A stretch of 40,604 nt of DNA from Hyphomonadaceae bacterium. Its GTDB lineage: Bacteria > Pseudomonadota > Alphaproteobacteria > Caulobacterales > Maricaulaceae. Shown here in pieces: positions 27,178-36,966 of this stretch. The notes below the pieces were generated by a model, which ran no database searches, was not told the DNA's origin, and was given only the letters and a program-made list of their open reading frames with translations. Every line of letters begins with the position of its first letter. The first letter of the stretch is position 1. Both the position numbers and the translations under genes were made by a program. The stretch lies in the NCBI GenBank assembly GCA_013001295.1, contig JABDMW010000056.1:1-40604 (forward strand), read 5' to 3'.

Positions 27178-27486
27178 CTAGCCCTTCATCAAATTGACGT
27201 CTTCGACAGCGATATCGCCGCGGTTTCTGAAATACACGACCAAAATGGCCAGCCCGACAGCGGCTTCTGCGGCCGCAACAGTGAGAATAAACAACGCAAA
27301 TACCTGTCCGGCCAAGTCGCCCATATGGGTCGCGAAGGCCACGAAGTTGATGTTTACAGAAAGCAAAATCAATTCCAGACACATAAGGATGATAATGACG
27401 TTTTTCCGGTTAAGGAAAATGCCAAGCACGCCGATCGTAAACAGGATCGCTGCGACGACCAGATAGTGTGAAAGACCGATAACCAT
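27178..27486 (-). CDS. nuoK: NADH-quinone oxidoreductase subunit K
   Basis: Encodes 102 residues with three helices. It shows the conserved [20 protein letters not shown] stretch with the membrane-embedded Glu, and [13 protein letters not shown]. NuoK couples quinone-site changes to the pumping arm. Its start codon shares a base with the nuoJ stop (TAATG). Confidence 0.97.
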   Translation of the reverse strand: MVIGLSHYLVVAAILFTIGVLGIFLNRKNVIIILMCLELILLSVNINFVAFATHMGDLAGQVFALFILTVAAAEAAVGLAILVVYFRNRGDIAVEDVNLMKG

Positions 27487-28085
27487 TAGCCAATTCCTTG
27501 ATTTGGTTCGACGTCGACAAGCTCAACACCGTCTTCACGGGTCCTTGCTATTTGGTCGGAAATATTTTGTCGTTTAACACCGTCGCGTGAGCGCAATGTC
27601 AGGACAATCGCGCCGATCATGGCGACCAACAAAATCAAGCCGACAGCTTCAAAGAAGAACGCGTATTCTGTGTATAAGACGTCACCAAGAGCGCGGATAT
27701 TCGACACGCCTTCTGCAGCAGGTTGTACAGATGTTGCTTCACCGCTCAACGACGCAGCGCCAACGAGGATCATCTCGGTGAGGAGGATCACAGCGACAAT
27801 GGCGCCGACAGGCAGATTTTGAAGAAAGCCCTTTTTCATCTCGGCAAAGTCGACATCCAGCATCATCACGACGAACAGGAATAAAACAGCGACAGCGCCA
27901 ACATAAACCATGACCAGAAGCAGCGCTAAGAACTCAGCGCCCATCAAGATAAACAGGCCTGCGGCCGAAAAGAAGGTCGTGATCAGGAACATAACTGAAT
28001 GAACCGGATTGCGCGCAGCGATCACCATAAAGGCGGCTGCGATGGCAACGGCCGAGAGTGCGTAAAATGCGAGTGCTGGTAACAT
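27486..28085 (-). CDS. nuoJ: NADH-quinone oxidoreductase subunit J
   Basis: Encodes 199 residues with five hydrophobic helices, including the signature [20 protein letters not shown] (the pi-bulge helix TM3) and [20 protein letters not shown]. The C-terminal polar tail is typical of the family. A strong GGGAGGGGAG ribosome-binding site lies in the 18-base gap after nuoI. It overlaps nuoK by one base. Confidence 0.97.
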   Translation of the reverse strand: MLPALAFYALSAVAIAAAFMVIAARNPVHSVMFLITTFFSAAGLFILMGAEFLALLLVMVYVGAVAVLFLFVVMMLDVDFAEMKKGFLQNLPVGAIVAVILLTEMILVGAASLSGEATSVQPAAEGVSNIRALGDVLYTEYAFFFEAVGLILLVAMIGAIVLTLRSRDGVKRQNISDQIARTREDGVELVDVEPNQGIG

Positions 28086-28103
28086 ATCTCCCCTCCCAAA
28101 CCG

Positions 28104-28592
28104 CTAGCGGTAAGGTGCATCCTTTTTTAAGTTCATGGCAATTTCGCGCTCCCACCGGTCACCATTGGCGAGCAGGCGTTCTTTGTCATAGTATAATTCT
28201 TCGCGTGTCTCCGTCGCGAACTCAAAATTCGGGCCTTCAACAATCGCATCAACCGGACAGGCTTCCTGACACAGGCCGCAATAAATACATTTGACCATAT
28301 CGATATCGTATCGGGTCGTTCGCCGTGAGCCGTCCTCACGCGGTTCAGCTTCGATAATAATCGCTTGGGCCGGGCATATGGCTTCACAAAGCTTACAGGC
28401 AATGCAGCGTTCCTCGCCATTCGGATAACGGCGCAAAGCGTGCTCGCCACGGAAACGTGGGCTTAGCGGGCCTTTTTCAAATGGGTAATTGACCGTCGCT
28501 TTCTTGCGGAAGAAATATTTGAGCGCCAACCAGTAGGCCTTGATGAAATCAAGGAAGAGTGCGCCTTTTAAGAACTGTTTGATGCGGGTCAT
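28104..28592 (-). CDS. nuoI: NADH-quinone oxidoreductase subunit I
   Basis: Encodes 162 residues, the usual length in alphaproteobacteria. Two ferredoxin-type 4Fe-4S motifs are complete: [12 protein letters not shown] and [20 protein letters not shown], binding clusters N6a and N6b, which pass electrons to NuoB. The N-terminal amphipathic helix ([20 protein letters not shown]) anchors it at the membrane. It overlaps the end of nuoH by 4 bases. Confidence 0.97.
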   Translation of the reverse strand: MTRIKQFLKGALFLDFIKAYWLALKYFFRKKATVNYPFEKGPLSPRFRGEHALRRYPNGEERCIACKLCEAICPAQAIIIEAEPREDGSRRTTRYDIDMVKCIYCGLCQEACPVDAIVEGPNFEFATETREELYYDKERLLANGDRWEREIAMNLKKDAPYR

Positions 28593-29665
28593 GACCCTGC
28601 TCCTACGAGATTAACTGCCGGACGTCCCCAGAAGACTACGTATGAAGATACAAATACAATAGCCGCCAATGAAACCGGCAGGAAGACTTTCCAACCCAAC
28701 CGCATCAATTGGTCATAACGGTAACGCGGCACAATCGCCTTCACCATTGCGAACATAAAGAACATGAATACGACTTTGATGGCGAACCAGAAGAATGGGG
28801 GCAATATCTGGAAGCTCGTATCGATAGGCGCATGCCACCCGCCCAGGAATAAAAGGGCCGACAAAGAACACATGAGAACGATATTTAGATACTCGCCGAC
28901 CATGAACAGCAAATATGCAGTTGACGAATATTCGACCTGATACCCGGCAACAAGCTCTGACTCCGCTTCCGGCAGATCAAATGGTGGGCGGTTGGTTTCG
29001 GCCAACGCGGAAATAAAGAACAGAATGAACATGTACAGCATAATCGGGAATAAAATCAGCGACTTAGGGTCGCTGAAATCAAGCATAAATGCGTGCCAAT
29101 TCCAGAAACCGCCGGCTTGCGCATTGACGATATCGGTCATGTTCAGGGATCCGACCAGCAACAAAACCGTGATCAGGATGAACCCGATTGAAACTTCATA
29201 CGACACCATTTGAGCCGTTGAACGCAGCGCGCCCAAGAAAGGATATTTGGAGTTTGATGCCCACCCGCCGATGATAATGCCGTACACGCCCAGCGATGAA
29301 ATCGCCAAAACGTACAAAATACCGAGATTGATATTTGAAATCACCCACCCTGGCGCGACCGGGATCACCGCCCAGGCCCCGAACGCGGTAACAAGCGTGA
29401 TAATTGGGGCCAGAATAAACAGGATTTTGTCTGATCCCGCAGGGATGATCATTTCTTTGAATACGAATTTCAGGAAGTCGGCAAAGGATTGCAACAGCCC
29501 GAATGCACCCACGACATTGGGGCCGCGGCGCATTTGCACAGCCGCCCAGACTTTACGGTCCATCAGCAATAAGAACGCCAAAGAAATCAACAATACCACC
29601 ACGAAGAGCAGCATTTGAATGATCTTAACAGCGAGCCAGCTGAGTTCTATGCCGAAAACTTCCAT
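28589..29665 (-). CDS. nuoH: NADH-quinone oxidoreductase subunit H
   Basis: Encodes 358 residues, eight or nine helices. It has [20 protein letters not shown] near the N-terminus and the quinone-chamber loop [20 protein letters not shown]. NuoH forms the quinone entry tunnel between peripheral and membrane arms. It overlaps nuoG by one base and nuoI by 4. Confidence 0.97.
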   Translation of the reverse strand: MEVFGIELSWLAVKIIQMLLFVVVLLISLAFLLLMDRKVWAAVQMRRGPNVVGAFGLLQSFADFLKFVFKEMIIPAGSDKILFILAPIITLVTAFGAWAVIPVAPGWVISNINLGILYVLAISSLGVYGIIIGGWASNSKYPFLGALRSTAQMVSYEVSIGFILITVLLLVGSLNMTDIVNAQAGGFWNWHAFMLDFSDPKSLILFPIMLYMFILFFISALAETNRPPFDLPEAESELVAGYQVEYSSTAYLLFMVGEYLNIVLMCSLSALLFLGGWHAPIDTSFQILPPFFWFAIKVVFMFFMFAMVKAIVPRYRYDQLMRLGWKVFLPVSLAAIVFVSSYVVFWGRPAVNLVGAGS

Positions 29666-31767
29666 TATTCCGCTGCCTCACTCAGTGTCTCATCACCAAC
29701 TGCTGAACAATCGGCCATGACTTGGCTGGCCCGCGCAATTGGATTGGTAAAATAGAAGTCGTCAATGGCCAGACCAAAGGCGTCCGCTTTCACTTTTCCG
29801 GCCTTTCCGAGTTTGGACGGATCGAATTTATCTGCCCCTTCTGCTCCCGGTGCATGTCCAAGGCCGGCAAAAGTCGGGTGATCTGCAAATAGTTTGGCCC
29901 TCAGCTCATCGAGGCTGTCATATGGCAACGTACGTCCACATTTCTCTGATAATGCCCGCAGGATCGCCCAATCAAACTTGGCCTCACCTTTCGGCGGTAC
30001 CGCCATGAAGCCCATTTGGACGCGCCCCTCAGTATTGACCCACAACGCGTCTTTTTCAGTATATGCGGCACCTGGCAGGACGAGGTCAGCGCGATGCGCG
30101 CCCTGATCGCCGTGGCTACCTTGATAAATCACGAAGGCTTTGCCGAAATCAACTTCCGCGATTTCATCCGCGCCAAGCGAAAAAATCGTTTTGATGTCGC
30201 CTTTTTGGGCTGCTTTCAAAATAGCATTTGTATCTTTTCCACCTTTACCCGGCAAAAAGCCCATATCGAGCCCGGCAACACGGCTTGCCGCCGTCTGTAA
30301 CACATTATAGCCGTTCCAGTCGGCACGAACCATTTTGAATTTTTTGGCGATTGCACCGCACAGATTTTGGATTTGCGCGCTGTCAGCACGTGTAAATACA
30401 TTTGCGCCAATCAGGATCATCGGATTTTTGGCTCCCTTAAGTACCTTAGCGAAGCCACTGTTAGATTTAGCTAATTTTTCAAGATCAGAAGCCGTTGCAC
30501 CAATATGATCGACATCATAGGTCAAATCACAGGCTTCACCGATCAGGCCGATCTTTAAATCGCCTTCAATCCAGGTTTTGCGGATCCGTGTATTGACCAA
30601 TGGCGCTTCCATTCGCGGATTTGCACCGACGATCAATAAAGCGTCTGCCCGCTCAATACCGGCAATGGTCGTGTTCATCAGATATTCCTGGCGCGGCCCC
30701 GTACCGAGGCTCGACCCATCCTGGCGACAATCGAGATTTTTGACACCGAGACCATCCATAAGGTCTTTCAGCGCTTTCATCGACTCCGTATCGGCAAGGT
30801 CACCGGCCAAAGCAGCGATCCCTTCAGGGTCACCTTTCAACTTAGACGCAGCCAAATCCAAGGCTTCATCCCAGCTCGCGGCTGTTAGCTTGCCGTTTTT
30901 GCGAATATACGGCTTATCCAGACGTTGACGCCCGAGACCATCCCAAACAAAACGGGTTTTATCGGAAATCCACTCTTCATTGATGTCTTCGTTTATAATC
31001 GGCAGTATCCGCAAGACGCGACCGCCGCGGCTATCTACACGGATATTCGACCCGACAGCATCCATAACATCGATGGATTCCGTTGGTTCCAACTCCCAGG
31101 GGCGTGCATTAAACGCGTATGGTTTCGACGTGAGCGCGCCAACCGGGCATAAATCAATCACATTGCCGGACATTTCCGATGTAAGAGACTTCTCTAAATA
31201 TGTTGTAATTTCAGCATCTTCACCACGTGAAGCTAATCCGATTTCAGAAACACCAGCGACCTCAGTGATAAAGCGGACGCAACGCGTGCATTGGATACAA
31301 CGGGTCATAATGGTTTTCACCAAGGGACCCATAAATTTATCATCAACCGCGCGTTTGTTTTCCTGGAAACGGCTTGCGTCACGGCCATAGGCCATGGCTT
31401 GGTCCTGCAAATCGCATTCACCGCCCTGATCGCAAATCGGGCAATCCAGAGGGTGATTGATAAGTAGGAATTCCATCACGCCTTCACGGGCTTTTTTGAC
31501 AGTCTCTGAATTCGTACGGATATTTGCTGGTGTGCCATCGCGATTTGGACGTAGGTCTTTAACTTGCAACGCGCAAGACGCCTGTGGCTTTGGGGCCCCG
31601 ACCCATTCAACCAGACACATGCGGCAGTTGCCGGCGATCGACAGGCGTTCATGATAACAAAAGCGCGGAATTTCAGCGCCAGCCTCTTCACACGCCTGCA
31701 TCAGCGTATAATCGGCTGGAACCTCAATTTCTTCACCGTCAATATTGACTTTACGTAGATCGCTCAT
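29665..31767 (-). CDS. nuoG: NADH-quinone oxidoreductase subunit G
   Basis: Encodes 700 residues from ATG at 31767. The frame extends 19 codons further upstream into nuoF, but GGAG lies 7 bases before the 31767 ATG and [17 protein letters not shown] is the normal start. Clusters: 2Fe-2S N1b ([19 protein letters not shown]), the His-Cys3 4Fe-4S N5 ([19 protein letters not shown]), and N4 ([10 protein letters not shown] with a distant CPVGAL). A molybdopterin-oxidoreductase-like domain without cofactor follows. The extra N7 cluster of E. coli NuoG is not apparent. It begins 4 bases after the nuoF stop. Confidence 0.97.
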   Translation of the reverse strand: MSDLRKVNIDGEEIEVPADYTLMQACEEAGAEIPRFCYHERLSIAGNCRMCLVEWVGAPKPQASCALQVKDLRPNRDGTPANIRTNSETVKKAREGVMEFLLINHPLDCPICDQGGECDLQDQAMAYGRDASRFQENKRAVDDKFMGPLVKTIMTRCIQCTRCVRFITEVAGVSEIGLASRGEDAEITTYLEKSLTSEMSGNVIDLCPVGALTSKPYAFNARPWELEPTESIDVMDAVGSNIRVDSRGGRVLRILPIINEDINEEWISDKTRFVWDGLGRQRLDKPYIRKNGKLTAASWDEALDLAASKLKGDPEGIAALAGDLADTESMKALKDLMDGLGVKNLDCRQDGSSLGTGPRQEYLMNTTIAGIERADALLIVGANPRMEAPLVNTRIRKTWIEGDLKIGLIGEACDLTYDVDHIGATASDLEKLAKSNSGFAKVLKGAKNPMILIGANVFTRADSAQIQNLCGAIAKKFKMVRADWNGYNVLQTAASRVAGLDMGFLPGKGGKDTNAILKAAQKGDIKTIFSLGADEIAEVDFGKAFVIYQGSHGDQGAHRADLVLPGAAYTEKDALWVNTEGRVQMGFMAVPPKGEAKFDWAILRALSEKCGRTLPYDSLDELRAKLFADHPTFAGLGHAPGAEGADKFDPSKLGKAGKVKADAFGLAIDDFYFTNPIARASQVMADCSAVGDETLSEAAE

Positions 31768-31771
31768 CGCC

Positions 31772-33082
31772 CTACTCCGCTGCCGCCGCGACAAATACCG
31801 GCTTGCCTGCTCGGTAATTATCAATGCGTTCTTCTATTTCGTGGCGGAAATGCCGGATCAGACCTTGAATAGGCCAAGCCGCCGCATCGCCGAGCGCGCA
31901 AATGGTATGTCCCTCGACCTGCTTGGTCACACCCAACAACATATCGATCTCGGAGGTTTCTGCTTCACCGCGGACCATGCGCTCCATGACACGCCACATC
32001 CAGCCGGTACCTTCCCGGCACGGCGTACATTGCCCGCAACTTTCGTGCTTATAAAAATATGATAGACGCGCGATCGCTGCCACAACATCGGTCGACTTAT
32101 CCATAACGATCATGCCGGCCGTACCCAATCCGGATGTCACTTCACGCAAAGCGTCAAAATCCATCAAAACAGTATCGCAAATTTCTTTCGGTAAGAGCGG
32201 TACAGATGCTCCGCCCGGGATTACAGCTTTGAGATTGTCCCAGCCGCCACGCACACCGCCTGCATATTCCTCGATCAAGGTTTTCATTGGGATCGACATG
32301 GCTTCTTCGACATTGCACGGCTTGTTGACGTGACCGGAAATACAAAAAACCTTGGTTCCGGTGTTATTTTCGCGACCAAACGATTTAAACCAGTCGGCAC
32401 CGCGACGAAGGATTGTTGGACAAACAGCAATCGATTCGACGTTATTCACGGTTGTGGGGCATCCATACAGACCAGCATTGGCCGGGAACGGAGGTTTGAG
32501 GCGTGGTTGGCCCTTCTTGCCTTCGAGGCTCTCCAGCAAGGCTGTTTCTTCGCCGCAAATATAAGCGCCCGCACCATGGTGCATGTAAATATCGAAATCC
32601 CACCCGGATCCGCAAGCGTTCTTGCCAACGAGGCCGGCTTTGTAGGCTTCTTTGATCGCAGCGTCCAAACGCTCGCGTTCCTGAACATATTCGCCGCGCA
32701 AATAAATATAGCAAGCATGCGCCTGCATGGCGAAACTGGCCACGAGACAGCCTTCGATCAACAAATGCGGATCGTGCCGCAGCATTTCGCGATCTTTACA
32801 TGTTCCTGGCTCAGATTCGTCAGCATTGACAACGAGGTAATGCGGACGGGTTGTGACTTCCTTGGGCATAAAAGACCATTTAAGTCCGGTCGGGAAGCCT
32901 GCACCACCACGGCCACGAAGACCTGAAGACTTGATATTATCGATAATCCAGTCGCGTCCCTGCTCAAGGATTTCTTTCGTGCCGAGCCATGCGCCACGCT
33001 TCCTGGCAGCTTCCAGGCGCCAGTCCTCGAACCCGTAAAGGTTGGTAAAAATCCGGTCTTTGTCTTGGAGCAACTCAACCAT
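31772..33082 (-). CDS. nuoF: NADH-quinone oxidoreductase subunit F
   Basis: Encodes 436 residues. The NADH/FMN loop [10 protein letters not shown] lies at residues 57-66, followed by [19 protein letters not shown] and [20 protein letters not shown]. The C-terminal 4Fe-4S N3 ligands are [15 protein letters not shown] plus the Cys in [10 protein letters not shown]. This subunit oxidises NADH and starts the electron chain. It shares one base with the nuoE stop (TAATG). Confidence 0.97.
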   Translation of the reverse strand: MVELLQDKDRIFTNLYGFEDWRLEAARKRGAWLGTKEILEQGRDWIIDNIKSSGLRGRGGAGFPTGLKWSFMPKEVTTRPHYLVVNADESEPGTCKDREMLRHDPHLLIEGCLVASFAMQAHACYIYLRGEYVQERERLDAAIKEAYKAGLVGKNACGSGWDFDIYMHHGAGAYICGEETALLESLEGKKGQPRLKPPFPANAGLYGCPTTVNNVESIAVCPTILRRGADWFKSFGRENNTGTKVFCISGHVNKPCNVEEAMSIPMKTLIEEYAGGVRGGWDNLKAVIPGGASVPLLPKEICDTVLMDFDALREVTSGLGTAGMIVMDKSTDVVAAIARLSYFYKHESCGQCTPCREGTGWMWRVMERMVRGEAETSEIDMLLGVTKQVEGHTICALGDAAAWPIQGLIRHFRHEIEERIDNYRAGKPVFVAAAAE

Positions 33083-33855
33083 TACGATTTAACCTTCTTC
33101 TTGGCCGCTGTCTTTTTAGCTGTGGGCTTTTTAGGCGCAGCTTTCTTTTTCGCGGCAGGCTTTTTAGCCGCTGCTTTCTTTGTTGGCTTTTTGCGTGCTT
33201 TTTTCACGGCATTCGGCAAAGCTTTCTTCGTCACTTTTGAATACAGCCCCTTAGAGATCAGCGTATTTGCGCCGCCCTCAGGCTCTGACGTAAAACGGCC
33301 ATTCTTGGGGCCTTGTTCAGGCTTTTTACCTGCAACCAAATCATCAAGCAGTTTACCGAAACTTTCCGGGGTCAAATCTTCATAATAATGATCGCTATCG
33401 GCATTGCTGATCTGCACCATCGGTGCATTCGCGCAGGCACCAAGACATTCAACTTCGATCCAGCTCAGCTGACCGTCGTGACTTGTTGACCCTTTAGGAC
33501 CGATTTTGTCTTCACAGACCTTTTTCAGATCCCCTGCTCCACGCAACCAACACGGCGTCGTTCCGCACAGCTGAACATGATGGGTACCGACAGGCTCCAA
33601 ATTAAACATGGTATAGAAGGTCGCAACTTCGTAAACGCGGATATACGGCATATCCAGGAGATCGCCGAGCGCCCGTAAGGCGGCTTCAGGCAACCAGCCG
33701 CCCGCGTCCTTTTGCGTGATCCACAACGCCGGAATAAGCGCGCTTTTTTGACGCCCTTCAGGGTATTTTTGCACCCAGATATCGATTTCTTTGAGCGCAG
33801 CCTTCGAAATCTCGAAATTCGCTGGCTGTTCCTTGGCGAGACGACGCAAACTCAT
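33082..33855 (-). CDS. nuoE: NADH-quinone oxidoreductase subunit E with lysine-rich C-terminal tail
   Basis: Encodes 257 residues, against 166 in E. coli. The thioredoxin-like 2Fe-2S (N1a) domain is intact, with ligands in [14 protein letters not shown] and [15 protein letters not shown]. Residues 210-257 form a low-complexity tail of Lys, Ala, Pro and Thr (21 of 48 residues are Lys; [18 protein letters not shown]). It resembles histone H1-type tails and is unlikely to be folded. Ala/Lys tails on NuoE occur in other alphaproteobacteria, but their purpose is not established. The start codon overlaps the nuoD stop (ATGA). Confidence 0.96.
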   Translation of the reverse strand: MSLRRLAKEQPANFEISKAALKEIDIWVQKYPEGRQKSALIPALWITQKDAGGWLPEAALRALGDLLDMPYIRVYEVATFYTMFNLEPVGTHHVQLCGTTPCWLRGAGDLKKVCEDKIGPKGSTSHDGQLSWIEVECLGACANAPMVQISNADSDHYYEDLTPESFGKLLDDLVAGKKPEQGPKNGRFTSEPEGGANTLISKGLYSKVTKKALPNAVKKARKKPTKKAAAKKPAAKKKAAPKKPTAKKTAAKKKVKS

Positions 33856-35039
33856 CGGTCAATCTCCCCGAATACGATATCAAGTGACCCCAAAATCGCC
33901 GAAACATCGGCGAGCATGTGGCCACGATTGAGATAATCCATAGCCGCCAAATGCGGGAAGCCCGGCGCGCGGACTTTACAGCGGTACGGCTTATTGGTGC
34001 CATCAGCGACAAGATACACACCGAACTCGCCTTTCGGCGCCTCAACAGCGGCATAGCATTCGCCTTCAGGGACATGAAAGCCCTCTGTGTAGAGTTTGAA
34101 GTGATGAATAAGCGCTTCCATGCTTTGTTTCATCTCTTCGCGGCGTGGCGGCACGACTTTATTATCTTCAGTTAAAACAGGGCCTTCCGGCATCATCTTC
34201 AGGCATTGCTGCATAATTTTGACGCTTTCATACATCTCTTCGACGCGGCACAAATATCGGTCATAATTGTCGCCGTTTTTACCCAATGGTATCTTGAACT
34301 CAAGTTCGTCATAAACCTCATATGGCTGCGAGCGGCGCAGATCCCATGGCATGCCGGATCCGCGCACCATGACACCCGAGAACCCCCATTCGAGGGCATC
34401 TTGCTTGCTGACAACGCCAATATCGACATTGCGCTGTTTGAAAATGCGGTTCCCCGTGAGCAAAGTCTCGATATCTTTGACTTTTTGCGGGAATTGATCG
34501 CACCAATCAATCAAGTCCGAGACCAAGTCCGGCGGCAAATCCTGGCGTACGCCGCCAACCCGGAAATAGGCTGCATGCATACGTGAACCCGATGCGCGCT
34601 CATAGAACACCATCAGTTTTTCGCGTTCTTCAAACCCCCAAACCGGCGGGGTCAACGCGCCAACATCCATGGCCTGCGTGGTAATATTGAGCAAATGGCT
34701 AAGAATTCGACCAATTTCAGAGTAGATAACGCGAATAAACTGGGCCCGGCGCGGTACTTCGATGTCCATCAATTTCTCGACGGCCATGCAGAAGGCGTGT
34801 TCCTGGTTCATCGGTGCCACATAGTCCAGACGATCAAAATACGGAATCGCCTGCATATAGGTTTTGTGTTCGATCAGCTTCTCGGTACCGCGGTGCAGCA
34901 AGCCAATATGCGGATCGACACGCTCGACAACCTCACCTTCAAGCTCAAGCACCAGGCGCAAAACACCATGGGCCGCCGGATGTTGCGGGCCGAAATTGAT
35001 CGTAAACTTGCGATCATCGATTTGGGTCATATCGGTCAT
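33852..35039 (-). CDS. nuoD: NADH-quinone oxidoreductase subunit D
   Basis: Encodes 395 residues. Conserved quinone-site segments are present: [40 protein letters not shown] and [20 protein letters not shown]. The chain ends IVFGEIDR, as in the family. It is the 49-kDa homologue, a relic of NiFe-hydrogenase large subunits without metal-binding cysteines. NuoC is a separate gene here, not fused as in E. coli. It overlaps nuoC by one base. Confidence 0.97.
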   Translation of the reverse strand: MTDMTQIDDRKFTINFGPQHPAAHGVLRLVLELEGEVVERVDPHIGLLHRGTEKLIEHKTYMQAIPYFDRLDYVAPMNQEHAFCMAVEKLMDIEVPRRAQFIRVIYSEIGRILSHLLNITTQAMDVGALTPPVWGFEEREKLMVFYERASGSRMHAAYFRVGGVRQDLPPDLVSDLIDWCDQFPQKVKDIETLLTGNRIFKQRNVDIGVVSKQDALEWGFSGVMVRGSGMPWDLRRSQPYEVYDELEFKIPLGKNGDNYDRYLCRVEEMYESVKIMQQCLKMMPEGPVLTEDNKVVPPRREEMKQSMEALIHHFKLYTEGFHVPEGECYAAVEAPKGEFGVYLVADGTNKPYRCKVRAPGFPHLAAMDYLNRGHMLADVSAILGSLDIVFGEIDR

Positions 35040-35632
35040 TATGTCCCCTCACCTTTTTCTTCCGCATCTTGTACATATTTCGCGCCTTCCCACGGCGACA
35101 TGAAATCGAAATCACGGAATTCCTGCGGCAATGTCACAGGCTCGTAGATTACTTCTTTGCGTTCTTCGTCGTAACGGACTTCAACAAATCCGGTCAGCGG
35201 GAAATCTTTGCGAAGCGGATAGCCTTCGAAATTGTAATCTGTCAATAAACGCCGCAAATCCGGATGCTCATCGAAGATAATGCCATACATATCAAAGGCT
35301 TCACGCTCATACCAATTGGCGTTCGGAAACAGCCCACTCAGGGTTGGGACCGCCGTATCCTCATCCGTTGATATCTTAATTCGCACGCGATGATTTAAGT
35401 GCATCGACAGCATGTGATAAACGACTTCAAATCTTTGCTCACGCTCAGGATAGTCTGATCCACACAAATCAATTAGCGTCGTGAACCGGCAAATCGGGTC
35501 ATCGCGCAAAAACGTAATCGTTTTGACGATCTCTTCGCGACGCGCCTGAATTGTCAGCTCGCCAAACGCAATTTCAGCGCCGTTTACCGCAGCGCCAAGC
35601 CCGTCCAGAATATGTTGTTTTAAATCTTCCAA
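35039..35632 (-). CDS. nuoC: NADH-quinone oxidoreductase subunit C
   Basis: Encodes 197 residues. Family motifs are [40 protein letters not shown] and [20 protein letters not shown]. This is the 30-kDa scaffold subunit next to NuoD. It lies 15 bases after nuoB and ends at the nuoD start (TAATG). Confidence 0.97.
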   Translation of the reverse strand: MEDLKQHILDGLGAAVNGAEIAFGELTIQARREEIVKTITFLRDDPICRFTTLIDLCGSDYPEREQRFEVVYHMLSMHLNHRVRIKISTDEDTAVPTLSGLFPNANWYEREAFDMYGIIFDEHPDLRRLLTDYNFEGYPLRKDFPLTGFVEVRYDEERKEVIYEPVTLPQEFRDFDFMSPWEGAKYVQDAEEKGEGT

Positions 35633-35647
35633 ACTATCCTCTGTGCC

Positions 35648-36190
35648 TTAACGCTCAATATTGCCTTCGCGGCGGATTTTCTTTTGAAGTTGCAAAATAC
35701 CGTACACCAAGGCTTCCGCAGTTGGTGGGCACCCGGGAACATATATATCGACAGGTACAATCCGGTCGCAACCGCGAACCACGGCGTATGAATAATGATA
35801 ATACCCGCCCCCATTAGCGCACGATCCCATGGAGATCACATACCGTGGAGCCGGCATTTGATCATAAACTTTGCGAAGCGCCGGCGCCATCTTGTTGGTC
35901 AGGGTTCCGGCAACGATCATAACGTCGCTTTGGCGCGGGCTGGCGCGGGGTGCAAACCCGAAACGCTCGACATCATAGCGCGGCATAGAGGCTTGCATCA
36001 TTTCAACTGCGCAACAGGCAAGACCAAACGTCATCCACATCAGCGATCCGGTCCGCGCCCAGGTAATCAAATCATCTGCCGGTGCGACCAAAAAGCCTTT
36101 ATCGGCCAACTGATCAGACAAACCATCGAAAAACGGGTCATGTTTCTTAGGATCGTAAGTTGGGGTTTGGTTTACAAGAATCTGAGACAT
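35648..36190 (-). CDS. nuoB: NADH-quinone oxidoreductase subunit B
   Basis: Encodes 180 residues. The N2 4Fe-4S ligands are all visible: the tandem pair in [11 protein letters not shown], the Cys in [19 protein letters not shown], and the Cys in [12 protein letters not shown]. NuoB hands electrons to quinone together with NuoD. It starts 3 bases after the nuoA stop. Confidence 0.97.
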   Translation of the reverse strand: MSQILVNQTPTYDPKKHDPFFDGLSDQLADKGFLVAPADDLITWARTGSLMWMTFGLACCAVEMMQASMPRYDVERFGFAPRASPRQSDVMIVAGTLTNKMAPALRKVYDQMPAPRYVISMGSCANGGGYYHYSYAVVRGCDRIVPVDIYVPGCPPTAEALVYGILQLQKKIRREGNIER

Positions 36191-36193
36191 GGT

Positions 36194-36586
36194 CTACTCC
36201 CAATCAAGGGCCCCTTTCTTCCAAGCGTAGGCGAGCCCGATCGCCAGCTCAGCCAAGAAAATCATGACGACCGTCCAACCATAGACACCGATTTTCTCTA
36301 GTGAAACTGCCCATGGGAACAAGAATGCAACCTCAAGGTCGAATATGATGAACAGAATTGCGACAAGATAGAACCGCACGTCAAATTTCATGCGCGAATC
36401 GTCGAAAGCATTAAACCCGCACTCATATGTGGAAATTTTCTCAGCGTCAGGGCTCGAAGGCGCAAATAATTTGGCCAACCCCAAAAATGCCAGACTGATA
36501 ATCAGGCCAATTCCTAAGAGAAATACAATGGGAAGATATTCGAGGAGAAAGGCAGACATTTCCGAAGTTTGGGCGGCGTCAGGCAT
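36194..36586 (-). CDS. nuoA: NADH-quinone oxidoreductase subunit A
   Basis: Encodes 130 residues with three helices. It has [20 protein letters not shown] and the signature [20 protein letters not shown]. This is the first gene of the complex I operon. The ATG at 36586 has GGAAAG 9 bases upstream; an inner ATG at residue 10 ([10 protein letters not shown]) is possible but has no good ribosome-binding site. Confidence 0.96.
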   Translation of the reverse strand: MPDAAQTSEMSAFLLEYLPIVFLLGIGLIISLAFLGLAKLFAPSSPDAEKISTYECGFNAFDDSRMKFDVRFYLVAILFIIFDLEVAFLFPWAVSLEKIGVYGWTVVMIFLAELAIGLAYAWKKGALDWE

Positions 36587-36613
36587 TGACTTTGCTTTCC
36601 ATCAATTTGGGGC

Positions 36614-36632
36614 CGGGAGATTCGAATTCTCC
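36614..36632 (-). other. Hairpin in the nuoA 5' leader
   Basis: gggaga (36614-36619) and tctccc (36627-36632) form a 6-bp stem around a 7-base loop, some 27 bases upstream of the nuoA ATG. It would sit in the untranslated leader of the nuo transcript if transcription starts near 36645. Function unknown; it could affect translation or mRNA stability. Confidence 0.35.
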
Positions 36633-36650
36633 CTGTTTGAATTCGAGCGA

Positions 36651-36679
36651 AAACTAGTGCGAACATTGCGTAAAAGCAA
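36651..36679 (-). promoter_or_regulatory. Possible promoter of the nuo operon
   Basis: The minus strand has TTGCTT (36679-36674), 17 bases, then TAGTTT (36656-36651), placed between the tRNA-Asp terminator and nuoA. A promoter is required here because the terminator at 36719-36744 separates nuoA from upstream genes. This pair is only a fair match to consensus. A weak 6-bp inverted repeat (cattgc/gcaatg) overlaps its -35 end. Confidence 0.35.
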
Positions 36680-36718
36680 TGCGTAATTTTTGACAGATGC
36701 AGGTTTTTATCAGCCAAG

Positions 36719-36744
36719 AAAAAAGCGCCCTTAAAAGGGCGCTT
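36719..36744 (-). terminator. Intrinsic terminator of tRNA-Asp
   Basis: aagcgccctt (36723-36732) and aagggcgctt (36735-36744) are perfect 10-bp complements around a 2-base loop. On the minus strand the stem leads into six T (36724-36719). It ends 13 bases past the tRNA CCA end, which is the expected position. Confidence 0.9.
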
Positions 36745-36757
36745 ATTCTACCAATAA

Positions 36758-36834
36758 TGGCGCGAGTGACGGGACTCGAACCCGCGGCCTCTGGCGTGAC
36801 AGGCCAGCGCTCTAACCAACTGAGCTACACCCGC
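36758..36834 (-). tRNA. tRNA-Asp (anticodon GTC), CCA encoded
   Basis: 77 nt. The acceptor arm GCGGGTG pairs with CACTCGC (one G-T pair), with discriminator G and encoded CCA. The D-arm region is TAGCTCAGTTGGTTAGAGC. The anticodon stem CTGGC/GCCAG surrounds loop CTGTCAC, placing GTC at positions 34-36. The T-loop is GGTTCGAGTCC. It has its own promoter and terminator, and sits between the DUF1501 gene and the nuo operon. Confidence 0.97.
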
Positions 36835-36862
36835 TGAACATTAATGCTCTTGCGAGGCGCGT

Positions 36863-36891
36863 TTACTACCCTGCCGACTCGCACCCGTCAA
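36863..36891 (-). promoter_or_regulatory. Promoter of tRNA-Asp
   Basis: TTGACG (36891-36886), a 17-base spacer and TAGTAA (36868-36863) on the minus strand, 28 bases before the mature tRNA 5' end. The -35 is near consensus and the spacing ideal. This is the strongest promoter-like element in the 132-base gap after the DUF1501 stop. Confidence 0.65.
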
Positions 36892-36966
36892 CGCATATTG
36901 TTGCGCAAATGCAGTTTTTTTAAAAAGAGCTGAACAACGTCTATTTTGGCCTATTTAATGCGGTCG

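Noticed and set aside
32330-32926. 198-codon plus-strand ORF antisense to nuoF
   Set aside because: Lies wholly within the nuoF coding region, which carries all its motifs; no independent support.
33095-33215. Short repeated units resembling a CRISPR or tandem repeat array
   Set aside because: These are imperfect, in frame, and explained by Lys/Ala codons of the NuoE tail; no regular repeat-spacer structure.
36664-36681. Inverted repeat cattgc/gcaatg upstream of nuoA as a regulator operator
   Set aside because: Only 6 bp with a 6-base loop; too short to call beyond noting it at the possible nuo promoter.
36758-36834. tRNA-Asp as an integration site for a mobile element carrying the DUF1501/DUF1800 genes
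   Set aside because: The DUF genes flank the 5' side of the tRNA. Integration normally uses the 3' end, which here faces the terminator and nuoA; no integrase or repeated tRNA 3' fragment is visible.
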